NCBI RefSeq assembly: GCF_004364435.1
Contig: NZ_SOCT01000001.1
Location: 310,001 to 374,000 of the forward strand
From: Pseudomonas sp. LP_7_YM
Lineage (GTDB): Bacteria; Pseudomonadota; Gammaproteobacteria; Pseudomonadales; Pseudomonadaceae
Direction: 5' to 3'
DNA: 64,000 nucleotides
Shown: piece by piece, positions 17,854-27,238 of the stretch
Position numbering within the stretch: position 1 is the stretch's first letter
Layout of the letters: each line of letters opens with the position of its first letter
The notes under the pieces: model-generated
The model's database searches: none
The model's input: only the letters and a program-made list of their open reading frames with translations
Told to the model about the DNA's origin: nothing
Translations under genes and position numbers: made by a program

Positions 17854-19316
17854 GCGGCGATCCAGAACATCAGCAGGAACACGGCACCGATCAGCTGGCT
17901 GGTGCGGTCACGAATAGCGAACACTACGGGGTCTTCGTTCATCTGCCCGCGGTGGGTGAGCATCCATACGCGGGTGACCCAGAACAGCAGCAGCGGGCAG
18001 GCCAGCCAGATCACGTGCGGTGTGACGTAAAGCGAGGTGGTGTTCGCGTCCTGGATATACAGCGCCAGCACCATCACCGCCAGGTAACCGGACGAGGCGC
18101 CAAGGGAGGCGATCATGTCCAGGTCTCCGGGGTAATAGCCGCGACCGCGGGCCACTGTGTTTACCTCGCGGGTACGCGCATCGCGCAGTTCGGCGTAGCG
18201 TTTGACCATCGCCAGGCTGAGGAAAATGAACATCGAGAACGCCAGGATCCAGAAGGTCAGGGTCAGGTTGAACGCTGCTACCCCAGCGATGATGCGCGCG
18301 GTGTAGAGCATCGCCAGCACGATCACATCCCAGGCCATCAGGCGCTTGAGTTTCAGCGAGTACGCCAGTGTTAGCCCGTAATAAGCGGCCATGACTGCCG
18401 AGAACTGCCAGGGCAGCAATAACAGGGCCGAGCCGAAAGCCGTTAGCAACAAGGCAGGGACCAGAATCAACCCGGCCTTGATGGACAACTGACCGCTGGC
18501 GAACGGCCGGTCGCGCTTGCTTTTGTGGTGTCGGTCATCGCCAAGATCCAACAGATCATTGAGGATATAGACGCTGGAGGCACACACGCCAAAGCACAGG
18601 AATGCGAAAACCCCGTCGCGCATCAGCTCCAGCTGGGCGAGCCGGTGAGAGGCCAGCAGTGGCACGAAGATCAGCGCGTTTTTCAGCCACTGATGCATGC
18701 GCATCGCCTTACGCCAGTCGCGCAGGCTGGCGGTGTGGGTACGCAGGGTGGGCTCGACCCGGGCCATGGCCTGCACCCGCGATTCAACCCCGGGGTCCGG
18801 GTTGACCACATAGGCCTGACGCGACACTTTCCAGATGGGCAAATCATCTTTCGAATTACCGATATAGTCGAAGCCACCTTCCCCGTAATGAGCAACTAAC
18901 AGATCGCGCTTGTGATTACCGGACAAGTTGCGGTGGGTATTTGAGGCTAATACCAGGTCGAACAGTCGCAAGTGTTCGGCGATCCGCTCGGCCAGACTTA
19001 TATGGCTGGCAGTGGCCAGTACGATCATGCGTCCTGTGGCTTTTTCCGCCAGGATCAACTCGATAATCTGCGAGTCGTACGGCAATACCGAAACGTCGAT
19101 CTCGGTCGCCAGCGCCAAGCCTTCCTTGAGCGCAGCCTTGCCCTTGAAGAGCCAGCCGAGCACGTTGAGCACCTGCAGGGGCTTGCTTCTGACGAAGGCC
19201 ATGGCCGTTTCCATCAACAGGTCGGAACGCAGCAGCGTGCCGTCCAGATCGATAACCAAAGGTGGGTAAGTCAAGGGTGGGACAGTTTCTTGAACTCGTC
19301 CCTGAATTCTAGCCAT
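17850..19316 (-). CDS. HAD phosphatase-UbiA prenyltransferase fusion
   Basis: A 488-residue two-domain protein. Residues about 20-200 are a HAD phosphatase: DLDGT (Asp23/Asp25), LATAS, and GNSKDD as motif IV. Residues about 215-488 are a UbiA-type membrane prenyltransferase with NDLLDLGDD starting at Asn253 and a second acidic motif, DVIVLAMLYTARIIAG. Mycobacterial homologues use a UbiA enzyme to attach phosphoribose to decaprenyl phosphate and a separate phosphatase to remove the 5-phosphate; here both could be one polypeptide. ATG 19316 has GGAG 8 nt upstream. It heads the operon. Confidence 0.8.
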   Translation of the reverse strand: MARIQGRVQETVPPLTYPPLVIDLDGTLLRSDLLMETAMAFVRSKPLQVLNVLGWLFKGKAALKEGLALATEIDVSVLPYDSQIIELILAEKATGRMIVLATASHISLAERIAEHLRLFDLVLASNTHRNLSGNHKRDLLVAHYGEGGFDYIGNSKDDLPIWKVSRQAYVVNPDPGVESRVQAMARVEPTLRTHTASLRDWRKAMRMHQWLKNALIFVPLLASHRLAQLELMRDGVFAFLCFGVCASSVYILNDLLDLGDDRHHKSKRDRPFASGQLSIKAGLILVPALLLTAFGSALLLLPWQFSAVMAAYYGLTLAYSLKLKRLMAWDVIVLAMLYTARIIAGVAAFNLTLTFWILAFSMFIFLSLAMVKRYAELRDARTREVNTVARGRGYYPGDLDMIASLGASSGYLAVMVLALYIQDANTTSLYVTPHVIWLACPLLLFWVTRVWMLTHRGQMNEDPVVFAIRDRTSQLIGAVFLLMFWIAA

Positions 19317-19623
19317 GGCGGGTGCTCCACTTAAGACCGGCCTGACTATAAACAAAAATAAGTTTTTACAACTTTATATAAATTAAAGACTATTGCTATT
19401 GTCGACAAAGGCTTGGCGCCAGAATAAAACAACGCTCTGGTGGCAGGTATTAGTATGTGGTGAGTTTCAATATTGAAACAGTAACCGTCGCTTTATCGGC
19501 GACTGACCAATGACTGTTATGAGTGGGTGAGGGGCAGTCTCTAACGTGCCAGGTGTTGTGGTTCTGACCGGAGCCGATGTCATAATGACCGCGTTTTCGT
19601 GTCTGAGTGTGCCCTGGAGCCCC
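19317..19623. promoter_or_regulatory. AT-rich divergent promoter region
   Basis: A 307-bp gap between the arabinose-type operon (minus) and norR (plus). The first 90 bp next to the operon are distinctly AT-rich (TTTATATAAATTAAAG and TTTTTACAACTT), suiting a promoter for the minus-strand operon. No TGGCAC-N5-TTGC sigma-54 element is seen. No gene is recognised. Confidence 0.4.
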
Positions 19624-21183
19624 ATGACCCATCCTTTACTGCTTGCGCTTGAGCCTCTGGTGGCGGACCTCTCCCGCGACCTGCCGGACGAGGAGCGTTA
19701 TCGGCGTCTGTTGCGGTCGCTGCGCCAGTTGCTGCCTTGTGATGCCGTGGCCTTGCTCAAGCTTCAGGGCGATGTGCTGGTGCCGTTGTCGGTGGAGGGT
19801 CTGAGCCCTGACACCTTGGGCCGTCGGTTCAGACTGGGGGAACATCCACGGCTGGACATCATCATGCAGAACCGCGAACCGACGCGCTTCTCCACCGATT
19901 GCGAGCTGCCGGACCCCTACGACGGGCTGGTGGACGGCCTTCACGGTCAGCTGCAAGTTCATGATTGTCTTGGCTGCCCACTGTTCGTTCAGGACCAGCT
20001 CTGGGGCTTGATCACCCTGGACTCGCTGGACGCTGCACGCTTCGGCAGTGTTGATCTGGGCAATTTGCAGGCGTTCGCCAGTCTTGCCGCAGCCACGGTC
20101 ATGGCCAGCGAGCGGATCGATCTGTTGGCGCGCCGCTTCGAAGACCAGCGGCAACTGGCTGAAATCTACAAGCGCGCCGCTGGCAGTCGCGGGCCTCGGG
20201 AACTGATCGGACAAAGTACGATGCATCGCCGCCTGCAACAGGAAATCCAATTAGTGGGCAACAGTCCGCTGAGCGTGCTCATCACCGGAGAAACCGGGGT
20301 CGGCAAAGAGCTGGTGGCCGAAGCCATTCACCTACAATCGCCGCGCGCGCACAAGCCGTTGATCAGCCTCAATTGCGCGGCACTGCCTGAGCTATTAGTG
20401 GAAAGCGAGTTGTTCGGCCATGTCAAAGGCGCGTTTTCGGGGGCGATCAGCGGGCGCAGCGGCAAATTCGAACTGGCCGATGGCGGCACGATTTTTCTCG
20501 ATGAAGTCGGCGAGTTGCCATTGGCGGTGCAGGCCAAGTTGCTGCGGGTGCTGCAGAGTGGGCAGATTCAGCGAGTCGGCTCTGATTTGGAACACCGGGT
20601 GGACGTGCGGATCATTGCCGCCACTAATCGTGATCTGGTTGAAGAAGTACGCGCCGGACGCTTTCGCGCCGACCTCTATCACCGGCTGAGCGTATACCCG
20701 CTGCTGGTACCGCCGTTGCGTGAGCGCGGGCGCGATGTGTTGCTGCTGGCGGGGTATTTCCTTGAGGAAAACCGTGTGCGCATGGGCTTGCGAGGCCTGC
20801 GCATGAGTCCCGAGGCACAGAAGCTTCTGCTCGGATATTCATGGCCGGGTAACGTGCGTGAGCTTGAACACCTGATCAGCCGCGCAGTGCTCAAAGCGTT
20901 GTCCAGGCACCGTGAACGGCCGCGTATTCTCACCATTGAACCCCAGGCTTTGGGGTTGAACGAAGAGGTTCAGCCCGGTGCCAAAACCGCCTCACCGACG
21001 GCGCATGCATTGCCAGCGACCAAACCGAGCGCAGGGCTTAAAGAAGCGGTCGATGGATTCCAGACGCAGTTGATCAACGATGCCTTGAGTCGCCATCAAG
21101 GCAAATGGGCCGACGTTGCCCGCGAACTCAACCTCGACCGCGCCAACCTCAGTCGGCTGGCCAAGCGGTTGGGGATTCGTTAG
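19624..21183 (+). CDS. norR: NorR, nitric-oxide-responsive sigma-54 activator
   Basis: A 519-residue bacterial enhancer-binding protein. The N-terminal GAF domain keeps the NO-sensing non-haem iron surroundings (DCELPDPYDG around 92-101, VHDC with His113 and Cys115). The AAA+ domain has Walker A GETGVGKE (222-229) and FLDEVGEL. The C-terminal Fis-type helix-turn-helix is about 475-519. The sigma-54 contact motif reads GAFSGA (269-274) where GAFTGA is usual. NorR activates NO-detoxification genes, but no hmp, norV or norCB neighbour is present in the window. Confidence 0.85.
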   Translation: MTHPLLLALEPLVADLSRDLPDEERYRRLLRSLRQLLPCDAVALLKLQGDVLVPLSVEGLSPDTLGRRFRLGEHPRLDIIMQNREPTRFSTDCELPDPYDGLVDGLHGQLQVHDCLGCPLFVQDQLWGLITLDSLDAARFGSVDLGNLQAFASLAAATVMASERIDLLARRFEDQRQLAEIYKRAAGSRGPRELIGQSTMHRRLQQEIQLVGNSPLSVLITGETGVGKELVAEAIHLQSPRAHKPLISLNCAALPELLVESELFGHVKGAFSGAISGRSGKFELADGGTIFLDEVGELPLAVQAKLLRVLQSGQIQRVGSDLEHRVDVRIIAATNRDLVEEVRAGRFRADLYHRLSVYPLLVPPLRERGRDVLLLAGYFLEENRVRMGLRGLRMSPEAQKLLLGYSWPGNVRELEHLISRAVLKALSRHRERPRILTIEPQALGLNEEVQPGAKTASPTAHALPATKPSAGLKEAVDGFQTQLINDALSRHQGKWADVARELNLDRANLSRLAKRLGIR

Positions 21184-21313
21184 AAACCCCGGCAAAAACT
21201 GTAAGAACCGGTTGCGCAAGGGCTGCGGCTATTCAGTCCCCTGTCGGTGTCCGCCCGAGCGCTTTCGCCGCCATCGTAACCTCTGACGCCTTCTGCAGCG
21301 ATCGCCTCAGGCC

Positions 21314-22765
21314 TCACCGATGGGCGATATCCTCCAGCGCCAGGTTGCGCGTTTTCGGCCCGAACCCACCAATGGTGATCATCACGATCAGCATGCTGAT
21401 AACGATGAAGGTGAGTACACCCGGCGTGCCGAAGTGATCGAGGAACAGGCCGATCAACAGACTGCTGAACACGGTCGACAAGCGACTGAACGAATAACAG
21501 AAGCCCACCGCGCGGGCACGGATGTTGGTGGGGAACAGTTCGCTCTGGTACGAGTGGTAGCTGAAGCTGAGCCAGGCATTGCAGAAGGTGATCATCACCC
21601 CGCAAACGATGAGCCCTGCCGCCGTATTCTGCTGCGCGAACAGCGTGCCGAAGATCATCGCGCCCAGGGCCGAGCCGACGATCTGCCATTTGTTCTCGAA
21701 GCGGTTGGCGAACTTGACGAACAGCAGAGGTCCCAGCGGGTAGGCGAGGGTGATGATGAAGGCGTACCCCAGGCTGTGAGTCACGCTGACGCCCTGACCG
21801 GAAAGCAGTGCAGGCAGCCAGTTGCCGAAACCGAAGAAGCCGATGGCCTGAAACACATGGAACACGATCAGCATCAGTGCACGACGACGATAAGGCGGCT
21901 GCCAGATGTCGGCAAAACGGCCTGTGCCTTCGATGGTCACCTTGTGGGTTTGCGGCTCGTCCAGCGCCTGGCCGTGGTCTTTCACGCAGCGCGCTTCCAG
22001 GTCATCCATGATCCTCTCGGCTTCGGCGAACCGGCCATGTTGGGCCAGCCAGCGCGGTGATTCCGGCAGGCGGGAGCGCAGCCACCAGATCAACAGTGCG
22101 AATACCGCACTGGCGATCACCACCCAGCGCCAGCCCGCGATGCCGAACGGATCCTGCGGTACCAGCCACCAGGACATCAGTGCTACCGACGGCACCGACA
22201 GAAATTGCACGAAAAACGCAAAAGCGAACGCCGAACTGCGCATGCGCTTGGGCACCAGTTCCGACAGGTAAGCGTCGATGGTCACCAGCTCGATGCCCAG
22301 CCCGATGCCCACCAGAAAGCGCATGCCGATAATGCCCAGCGCCGACGTCTGCATCCCCATCAGCAATGTGGCGACGGTGTACCAGATCAGAGCGAAGGTG
22401 AAGATGGCCCGCCGACCGAAGCGGTCGGCGATCGGGCTGAGCAGGCTGGCGCCGAGAAACAGTCCAAGGAAGGTTGCCGAGGCGAAAGCGGCCTGGTCGG
22501 AAAAGCCGAACACACCCTGTGCACCCGTGGCGAACAGGCCGTCGCGAATCAGACCGGGGCTGATATAGGCCGTCTGGAACAGATCATAGAGCTCGAAAAA
22601 GCCGCCGATGGACAGCAACGCCACCAGTTTCCAGATCGTGGCAACGGCGGGCAGGCGATCAATGCGTGCGGAGATAAGGGAGGCCCGGACCGGGTCGATG
22701 CCATCGCCCTGTGGGCCGCTGCCCTTTGAATCAGAGCTGTCAGAAGTAGGGGAAAGCGCAGACAT
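21314..22765 (-). CDS. MFS transporter, sugar-porter-like
   Basis: A 483-residue, twelve-helix major facilitator with a 40-residue polar N-terminus. It has DRFGRR in the loop between helices 2 and 3, the LPESPRWL motif after helix 6, and NIRARAVGFCYSFSR in the second half. These are traits of the metabolite:H+ symporter/sugar porter groups. The substrate is not identifiable. It is divergent from mntH across 115 bp and convergent with norR. Confidence 0.8.
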   Translation of the reverse strand: MSALSPTSDSSDSKGSGPQGDGIDPVRASLISARIDRLPAVATIWKLVALLSIGGFFELYDLFQTAYISPGLIRDGLFATGAQGVFGFSDQAAFASATFLGLFLGASLLSPIADRFGRRAIFTFALIWYTVATLLMGMQTSALGIIGMRFLVGIGLGIELVTIDAYLSELVPKRMRSSAFAFAFFVQFLSVPSVALMSWWLVPQDPFGIAGWRWVVIASAVFALLIWWLRSRLPESPRWLAQHGRFAEAERIMDDLEARCVKDHGQALDEPQTHKVTIEGTGRFADIWQPPYRRRALMLIVFHVFQAIGFFGFGNWLPALLSGQGVSVTHSLGYAFIITLAYPLGPLLFVKFANRFENKWQIVGSALGAMIFGTLFAQQNTAAGLIVCGVMITFCNAWLSFSYHSYQSELFPTNIRARAVGFCYSFSRLSTVFSSLLIGLFLDHFGTPGVLTFIVISMLIVMITIGGFGPKTRNLALEDIAHR

Positions 22766-22880
22766 TATTGTTTTCCAGTTGCATGAGACGACGCATGTTA
22801 GAGCTTTTGCAGAGATTCAAGACAAAATATTTCCCTGCGTTTAAGCTCTAGGATTGATCGCCATCAGCCATCGGATTCCC

Positions 22881-24200
22881 GTGAAATACAAACTTCCGAC
22901 TACCGCCACCGCTCCGTTCTGTCCCTCTGCCGTGACCGACAGCGTCGCCATTCCAGCCAATGCGTCTTTTCTGCGCAAACTGTTGTTGTTCGTCGGTCCC
23001 GGGCTTTTGATCTCAATTGGCTACATGGATCCAGGCAACTGGGCGACCGCGATCGAGGCCGGCTCCCGGTTCGGCTATGCGCTGTTGTTCGTGGTGGTGC
23101 TGGCCAGTCTCTCAGGCATGGTTCTGCAGAACCTTTGCTCGCGTTTGGGCATTGCCACAGGACGTGACCTGGCGCAGTTGTCCGCCGAGCGCTACAGCCG
23201 CCGTGTCGGCATGGGGCAATGGATTCTGGCCGAGCTGTCGATTCTGGCGACCGACCTTGCAGAAGTGCTGGGTGCTGCGCTGGCGTTTCATTTGCTGCTG
23301 GGCGTTTCGATCACCACAGGTGTGGCCTTGACCGCATTCGATACGGTGATCGTGCTGGCGTTGCAGGGCGCTAATTTTCGGCGTCTGGAAGCTATCGTAC
23401 TGGGCCTGATCGTCACCATTGCCACCTGTTTTTTCATTGAGCTGGTGCTGATCAAACCGTTTTGGCCGGATGTGTTCGCCGGGCTCAAACCCTCATGGGA
23501 CGTACTGAGCAATCAGGAGCCGTTGTACATCGCCATCGGTATTCTCGGCGCCACGGTCATGCCCCATAACCTGTACCTGCACTCTTCGGTGGTACAGACG
23601 CGGGTCAATGGCACGTCCTTGCAGAGCAAAGCCAGTGCGATTCGCTATGCCAGAGTCGACACCATCGGCTCGTTGAGCATGGCGCTGGTGATCAACGCCG
23701 CCATTCTGATTCTGGCCGCAGCGGCATTTCATGGCACCGGCCATGCCGACGTGGTGGAGATTCAGGACGCCTACCACCTGCTTGACCCCTTGGTGGGCGG
23801 AACACTGGCCAGCGTGCTGTTCGGTATCGCGCTGCTGGCGGCAGGGCAGAGCTCGACGTTCACTGGCACCATAGCCGGCCAGGTGGTACTGGAAGGTTTT
23901 CTCAACGCCAAGATTCCGTGCTGGCAACGTCGGCTGATCACCCGCGCACTGGCGTTGATTCCGGCGCTGATCGGGGTGATCTGGTTCGGTGACGGCGCTG
24001 TCGGCAAGATGCTGGTGCTCAGTCAGGTCGTGCTCAGCCTGCAACTGCCTTTTGCCCTGTGGCCGTTGATTCGCTTCACCAGCGACAGGCAACTGATGGG
24101 GCCGTTTGCCAACAATGCCGTGACCAAGGTTCTGGCGTGGGGCCTGTTCGGGCTTATCTCGGCGGCCAACCTGATGCTGATGTATTTCTGGGTGAGCTGA
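22881..24200 (+). CDS. mntH: MntH, Nramp-family Mn2+/divalent metal transporter
   Basis: A 439-residue, eleven-helix Nramp protein. The metal-binding DPGN of helix 1 (GYMDPGNWAT) and the helix-6 MPHNLYLHS motif are both intact, and GQSSTFTGTIAGQ matches the Nramp signature loop. It imports Mn2+ (and Fe2+) with protons. GTG 22881 is preferred; an in-frame TTG at 22854 is weaker. It belongs with mntP and terC, elsewhere in the window, as manganese-related genes. No clear MntR or Fur box was found upstream. Confidence 0.85.
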   Translation: MKYKLPTTATAPFCPSAVTDSVAIPANASFLRKLLLFVGPGLLISIGYMDPGNWATAIEAGSRFGYALLFVVVLASLSGMVLQNLCSRLGIATGRDLAQLSAERYSRRVGMGQWILAELSILATDLAEVLGAALAFHLLLGVSITTGVALTAFDTVIVLALQGANFRRLEAIVLGLIVTIATCFFIELVLIKPFWPDVFAGLKPSWDVLSNQEPLYIAIGILGATVMPHNLYLHSSVVQTRVNGTSLQSKASAIRYARVDTIGSLSMALVINAAILILAAAAFHGTGHADVVEIQDAYHLLDPLVGGTLASVLFGIALLAAGQSSTFTGTIAGQVVLEGFLNAKIPCWQRRLITRALALIPALIGVIWFGDGAVGKMLVLSQVVLSLQLPFALWPLIRFTSDRQLMGPFANNAVTKVLAWGLFGLISAANLMLMYFWVS

Positions 24201-24223
24201 TCGGGCGCCGATTGCAGGCGTTG

Positions 24224-24248
24224 ATTCTGCTCGTCAGCTGAGCAGAAT
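24224..24248. terminator. Hairpin between mntH and DUF2214 gene
   Basis: A perfect 9-bp stem, ATTCTGCTC and GAGCAGAAT, with a 7-nt loop lying between two convergent genes and overlapping the last codons of the minus-strand one. It lacks a T tract, so terminator activity is uncertain. Confidence 0.4.
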
Positions 24249-24698
24249 TCCCCGGGCCATGCCGGTGGCGGCGATCACGATGATCACCATCAACGCTGCT
24301 TCCATATGGCTGATGCGGGCGAAGCGTCGTGAGCGGGAGGTATCGATAGGCAGCTGTTTCTTGAACGCTATGCGCCATTTGATCAGAGCGAACATCGGCA
24401 CTACTTCCAGCGCAAGAATTGCGACGAAAGCCGTGATCTTCAGGTGAAACAGCGGTTGATGCAGGTAATAGTAGGAGCCTTTTTCCAGCCCCCCGAACGC
24501 CCGGAAGGCGCCGGTGATCAGCAGCACACCTGCCGAAACACCCCAGATGTTGTCGACCACGAACACATCGCGAAAAGAGCGCGGATCGTCGGTGCGCAAC
24601 CTGCGCAGTGCCCGTCCCCGAGCCAGAACCGCCGCCAGTGCAAAGCCGAACGCCAACACATGCAATGCAGCCAATACCCATTTAACGACCATGTCCAA
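24234..24698 (-). CDS. DUF2214 family membrane protein
   Basis: A 154-residue inner-membrane protein with four predicted helices (about 5-25, 50-70, 85-105 and 130-150). VDNIWGVSAGVLLITGAFRAFGGLEKGSYYY matches DUF2214. No function is established for the family. It is transcribed in the same direction as pbpG, which ends upstream of it at 24875, but with a 176-nt gap. Confidence 0.8.
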   Translation of the reverse strand: MDMVVKWVLAALHVLAFGFALAAVLARGRALRRLRTDDPRSFRDVFVVDNIWGVSAGVLLITGAFRAFGGLEKGSYYYLHQPLFHLKITAFVAILALEVVPMFALIKWRIAFKKQLPIDTSRSRRFARISHMEAALMVIIVIAATGMARGILLS

Positions 24699-24874
24699 CT
24701 CCCCCGAGTGGTTTCTGAAGCGAGCAGCAACAGAGCAAGCTTAGCGGGTCGGCAGGGTTCTGCGTGGCGGCGTGGATGAAACTGTTGTCAGCGGTGAGCG
24801 TGCCGCCGGTGACGCGCCGTGGCCGGTACCTGCAAGGTGACCAGCCCGGCACAAACGCCCAAACACGATGCGTT

Positions 24875-25816
24875 TCAGTCCGACGCTTGCAGACCTTTCT
24901 GCTTCATCACCAGGTTCTTTTCCTTTTTGTACTGCAACGCCACTTCCGGCGCCGGGCCGCTCTTGCCGGTCTCCATCCACAGACGCATGCGGCTCGCATC
25001 AGCGAAGTGGGTGTACTTGCCGAAGGCGTCCAGGATCACCACCGACACCGGACGGTTGGCCATGCTGGTCAGTAGCACCAGGCAGTGGCCTGCCTGATTG
25101 GTGAAGCCGGTCTTGGTCAGCTTGATGTCCCAGTTGGATTTGCGCACCAGATGGTCGGTATTGCTGAAACCCAGGGTGTAATTGGGTTTGCGGAAGGTCA
25201 CGGTTTTTTCCTGGGTGGTGCTCAGCTCGCGCAGCATCGGGTAGTTGCGCGCCGCCAGCGCCAGCTTGGTGAGGTCGCGAGCGGTGGAGACGTTGAAGAC
25301 CGAAAGGCCGGTCGGTTCCATGTACACCGTGTGGCTCATGCCCAAGGCCCTGGCCTTGGCGTTCATCGCCTTGATGAATGCCGGATAGCCGCCCGGATAA
25401 CTATGCGCGAGGCTGGCTGCCGCACGGTTTTCCGACGACATCAGGGTAATCAGTAGCATGTCATGACGATTCAGCTCGCTGCCCAGTTTCACCCGGGAAA
25501 ATACCCCCTTCATCTCCGCAGTCTGGGAGATGTCGACCTTGATCATCTCGTCCATCGGCAGCTTGGCGTCCAGAGTCACCATGGCCGTCATGAGTTTGGT
25601 CACCGATGCGATGGGAACAATCACGTCCGGGTTGCTGGAATACAACACCTGGCCCGATTGCAGGTCAGTGATCATGGCGCTGCCGGAAGCCAGGTGGAGG
25701 TTGGCAGGGTCGCGGTTGAAAGCGGCGGGTTCGTTCGCAATGGCAGCGGTGGAGAGTGCCGAGACTGTAAATACAACTAATAGGCCGATAAGGGATGCGC
25801 GAATTTTCAAGAGCAA
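24875..25816 (-). CDS. pbpG: PbpG, D-alanyl-D-alanine endopeptidase (PBP7)
   Basis: A 313-residue periplasmic penicillin-binding protein with a signal peptide (1-27, ending ALSTAAIA). All three class motifs are visible: SVTK (Ser71, Lys74), SEN (128-130) and KTG (235-237). This subgroup (PBP7/8) cuts DD-crosslinks in peptidoglycan. It is a single gene with its own upstream region. Confidence 0.9.
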   Translation of the reverse strand: MLLKIRASLIGLLVVFTVSALSTAAIANEPAAFNRDPANLHLASGSAMITDLQSGQVLYSSNPDVIVPIASVTKLMTAMVTLDAKLPMDEMIKVDISQTAEMKGVFSRVKLGSELNRHDMLLITLMSSENRAAASLAHSYPGGYPAFIKAMNAKARALGMSHTVYMEPTGLSVFNVSTARDLTKLALAARNYPMLRELSTTQEKTVTFRKPNYTLGFSNTDHLVRKSNWDIKLTKTGFTNQAGHCLVLLTSMANRPVSVVILDAFGKYTHFADASRMRLWMETGKSGPAPEVALQYKKEKNLVMKQKGLQASD

Positions 25817-26093
25817 AGCTCACTCAAATAATGGATACGATGTGAAAGGCCGGACTTTCTTCAAGAACGACAACAAGATCGGCGCATTTTATGAGCATGT
25901 TTCTAACCCTGTCGATGGGCTGCGCAGGGCGTTTCAGTAATAAAAGCAGGCTGTATGGCATTTGTTCAGATTAACCCTGGCAAAACCCTGTATTTGAACG
26001 GGCGGCTTCGATATTCATGGCACTGTGACCACTCACCCATTAGCATTCCACGGCATCGATGCTTATCACTCATATTGACCGGGGAGTACTGCA

Positions 26094-26654
26094 ATGCCGA
26101 AGGGATTTATCAGCAAGGATTATGCGGCGTTGGCAGTGTGTGCCGCGTTGGTTGCGGTGCTCTTGCTGGTCACCGGGCTGTTTTCGAGGCAGGCGGACTG
26201 GGCTGGCTGGATTCAGGCCATCGGGCTGATTGTCGGGTTGATGATTGCCATTGCGGTGCCCGCGATTCAAAAGCGCCAGGACCTTGCGTTGCAGCATAAA
26301 CAGCTGCGTGATCGCCAAACCGGTTACGCGCGGCGCATCCAGTACCTCTGTGGGGAATTGAATGAGTTGTTGGCCCGGATCACTGTCAATCTTGCGCATC
26401 TGCGCGCTGCGGATCGGCATCGGTTGCAGCGCACGCTGGAGGATTACCTGCATCGTCTGTTCGAGTCGCACAAGCTCGATCAAAACGATGATCGCGTGGT
26501 TATCGCCCATGAACTGCGTCTGGTGGCTAACGAGCTGATCGAAGAACTGGAGAGTGGCAGGTCGGATCGGGTGGTGCTGGGTACGCTGGAGAAGCGCTTG
26601 CAGAAACTGGCGCATCGCTGTCAGGTCAACGCGACGCTGGCCGAGCGGGTCTGA
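26094..26654 (+). CDS. Hypothetical membrane protein with C-terminal helical domain
   Basis: A 186-residue protein not recognised. Two hydrophobic helices (about 10-28 and 37-57) are followed by a 130-residue charged, helical domain (QKRQDLALQHKQLRDRQ onward). Topology suggests an inner-membrane anchor with a cytoplasmic coiled region. GGGGAG stands 7 nt before the ATG. It is flanked by pbpG and a 60-residue minus-strand protein; neither suggests a role. Confidence 0.65.
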   Translation: MPKGFISKDYAALAVCAALVAVLLLVTGLFSRQADWAGWIQAIGLIVGLMIAIAVPAIQKRQDLALQHKQLRDRQTGYARRIQYLCGELNELLARITVNLAHLRAADRHRLQRTLEDYLHRLFESHKLDQNDDRVVIAHELRLVANELIEELESGRSDRVVLGTLEKRLQKLAHRCQVNATLAERV

Positions 26655-26671
26655 TGAGGTTCGGCAGGGCC

Positions 26672-26854
26672 TCAGCTGTCGAGCCTGGGCGGTTGCATCT
26701 GTTTCGACAATGCCTGTGCCGCAGGCAGCGATAACAGCGGCCCGCTGACCGGCACGCCCTCGTGCATCAGGTACCAGCACGCCAGCAGACCGCGTTCGCG
26801 TAACTGCGCCGGAACTGCGCTTCCCACTACCGACATGATTTGAACCTTGGTCAT
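26672..26854 (-). CDS. Small hypothetical protein (60 aa)
   Basis: A 60-residue protein with no recognised domain. A GAGG site lies 6 nt before the ATG on the minus strand, which supports translation. The sequence contains a short hydrophobic centre (LLACWYLM) and a proline-rich end. It ends 18 nt from the stop of the convergent upstream gene. Confidence 0.55.
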   Translation of the reverse strand: MTKVQIMSVVGSAVPAQLRERGLLACWYLMHEGVPVSGPLLSLPAAQALSKQMQPPRLDS

Positions 26855-27238
26855 AAGTGCCTCTACTCCACGATGGCGGCCACTTTACGGCGCTGTCGCA
26901 CTCAGTAGAAATCACTGTTCTCAATAGTTGTCATTGATGAGCGACAGGTTAGTGTTCGCAGGGGAAGGCTGAACGAACTGTCGTGGCACATTTTTGCGCG
27001 GCACAGGCATTCAGAATGCTTAGCGATGGAGTCGCAGTCGGTGGGCAGTACTCCCAGCGTCGCTCGGTTGAACATTGTCCGCCGTCGAGCAACTGACAAC
27101 ACTTTCATTCCACGGGCCAGCGCCAGCTGACGCCTACCAAACCGACTTCCAAAAAACGAAGACCCCGCCTGTTGAGCGGGGTCGATTGGTTCAGACTGCC
27201 GATCCGTGACCGGCGCTGTCAATGCTACAAGCCAGCTG
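26855..27238. other. Gap with terminator only
   Basis: About 384 bp between two minus-strand small genes. Apart from the terminator at 27151-27183 and a likely promoter for the 60-residue gene, no gene, RNA or repeat is recognisable. A long minus-strand open frame crosses it (26902-27459) but also covers the glycine-rich gene in another frame and has no family features. Confidence 0.4.
27151..27183 (-). terminator. Terminator of glycine/proline-rich protein gene
   Basis: Stem GACCCCGC and GCGGGGTC with a 7-nt loop; on the minus strand it is followed by a run of six T residues (27151-27156). It lies 56 nt after the gene's stop. Confidence 0.85.

Noticed and set aside
16948-18030. 360-codon plus-strand open frame
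   Set aside because: Antisense to the DprE1-like and UbiA-fusion genes, with His/Gln-rich composition typical of GC-biased shadow frames and no family features.
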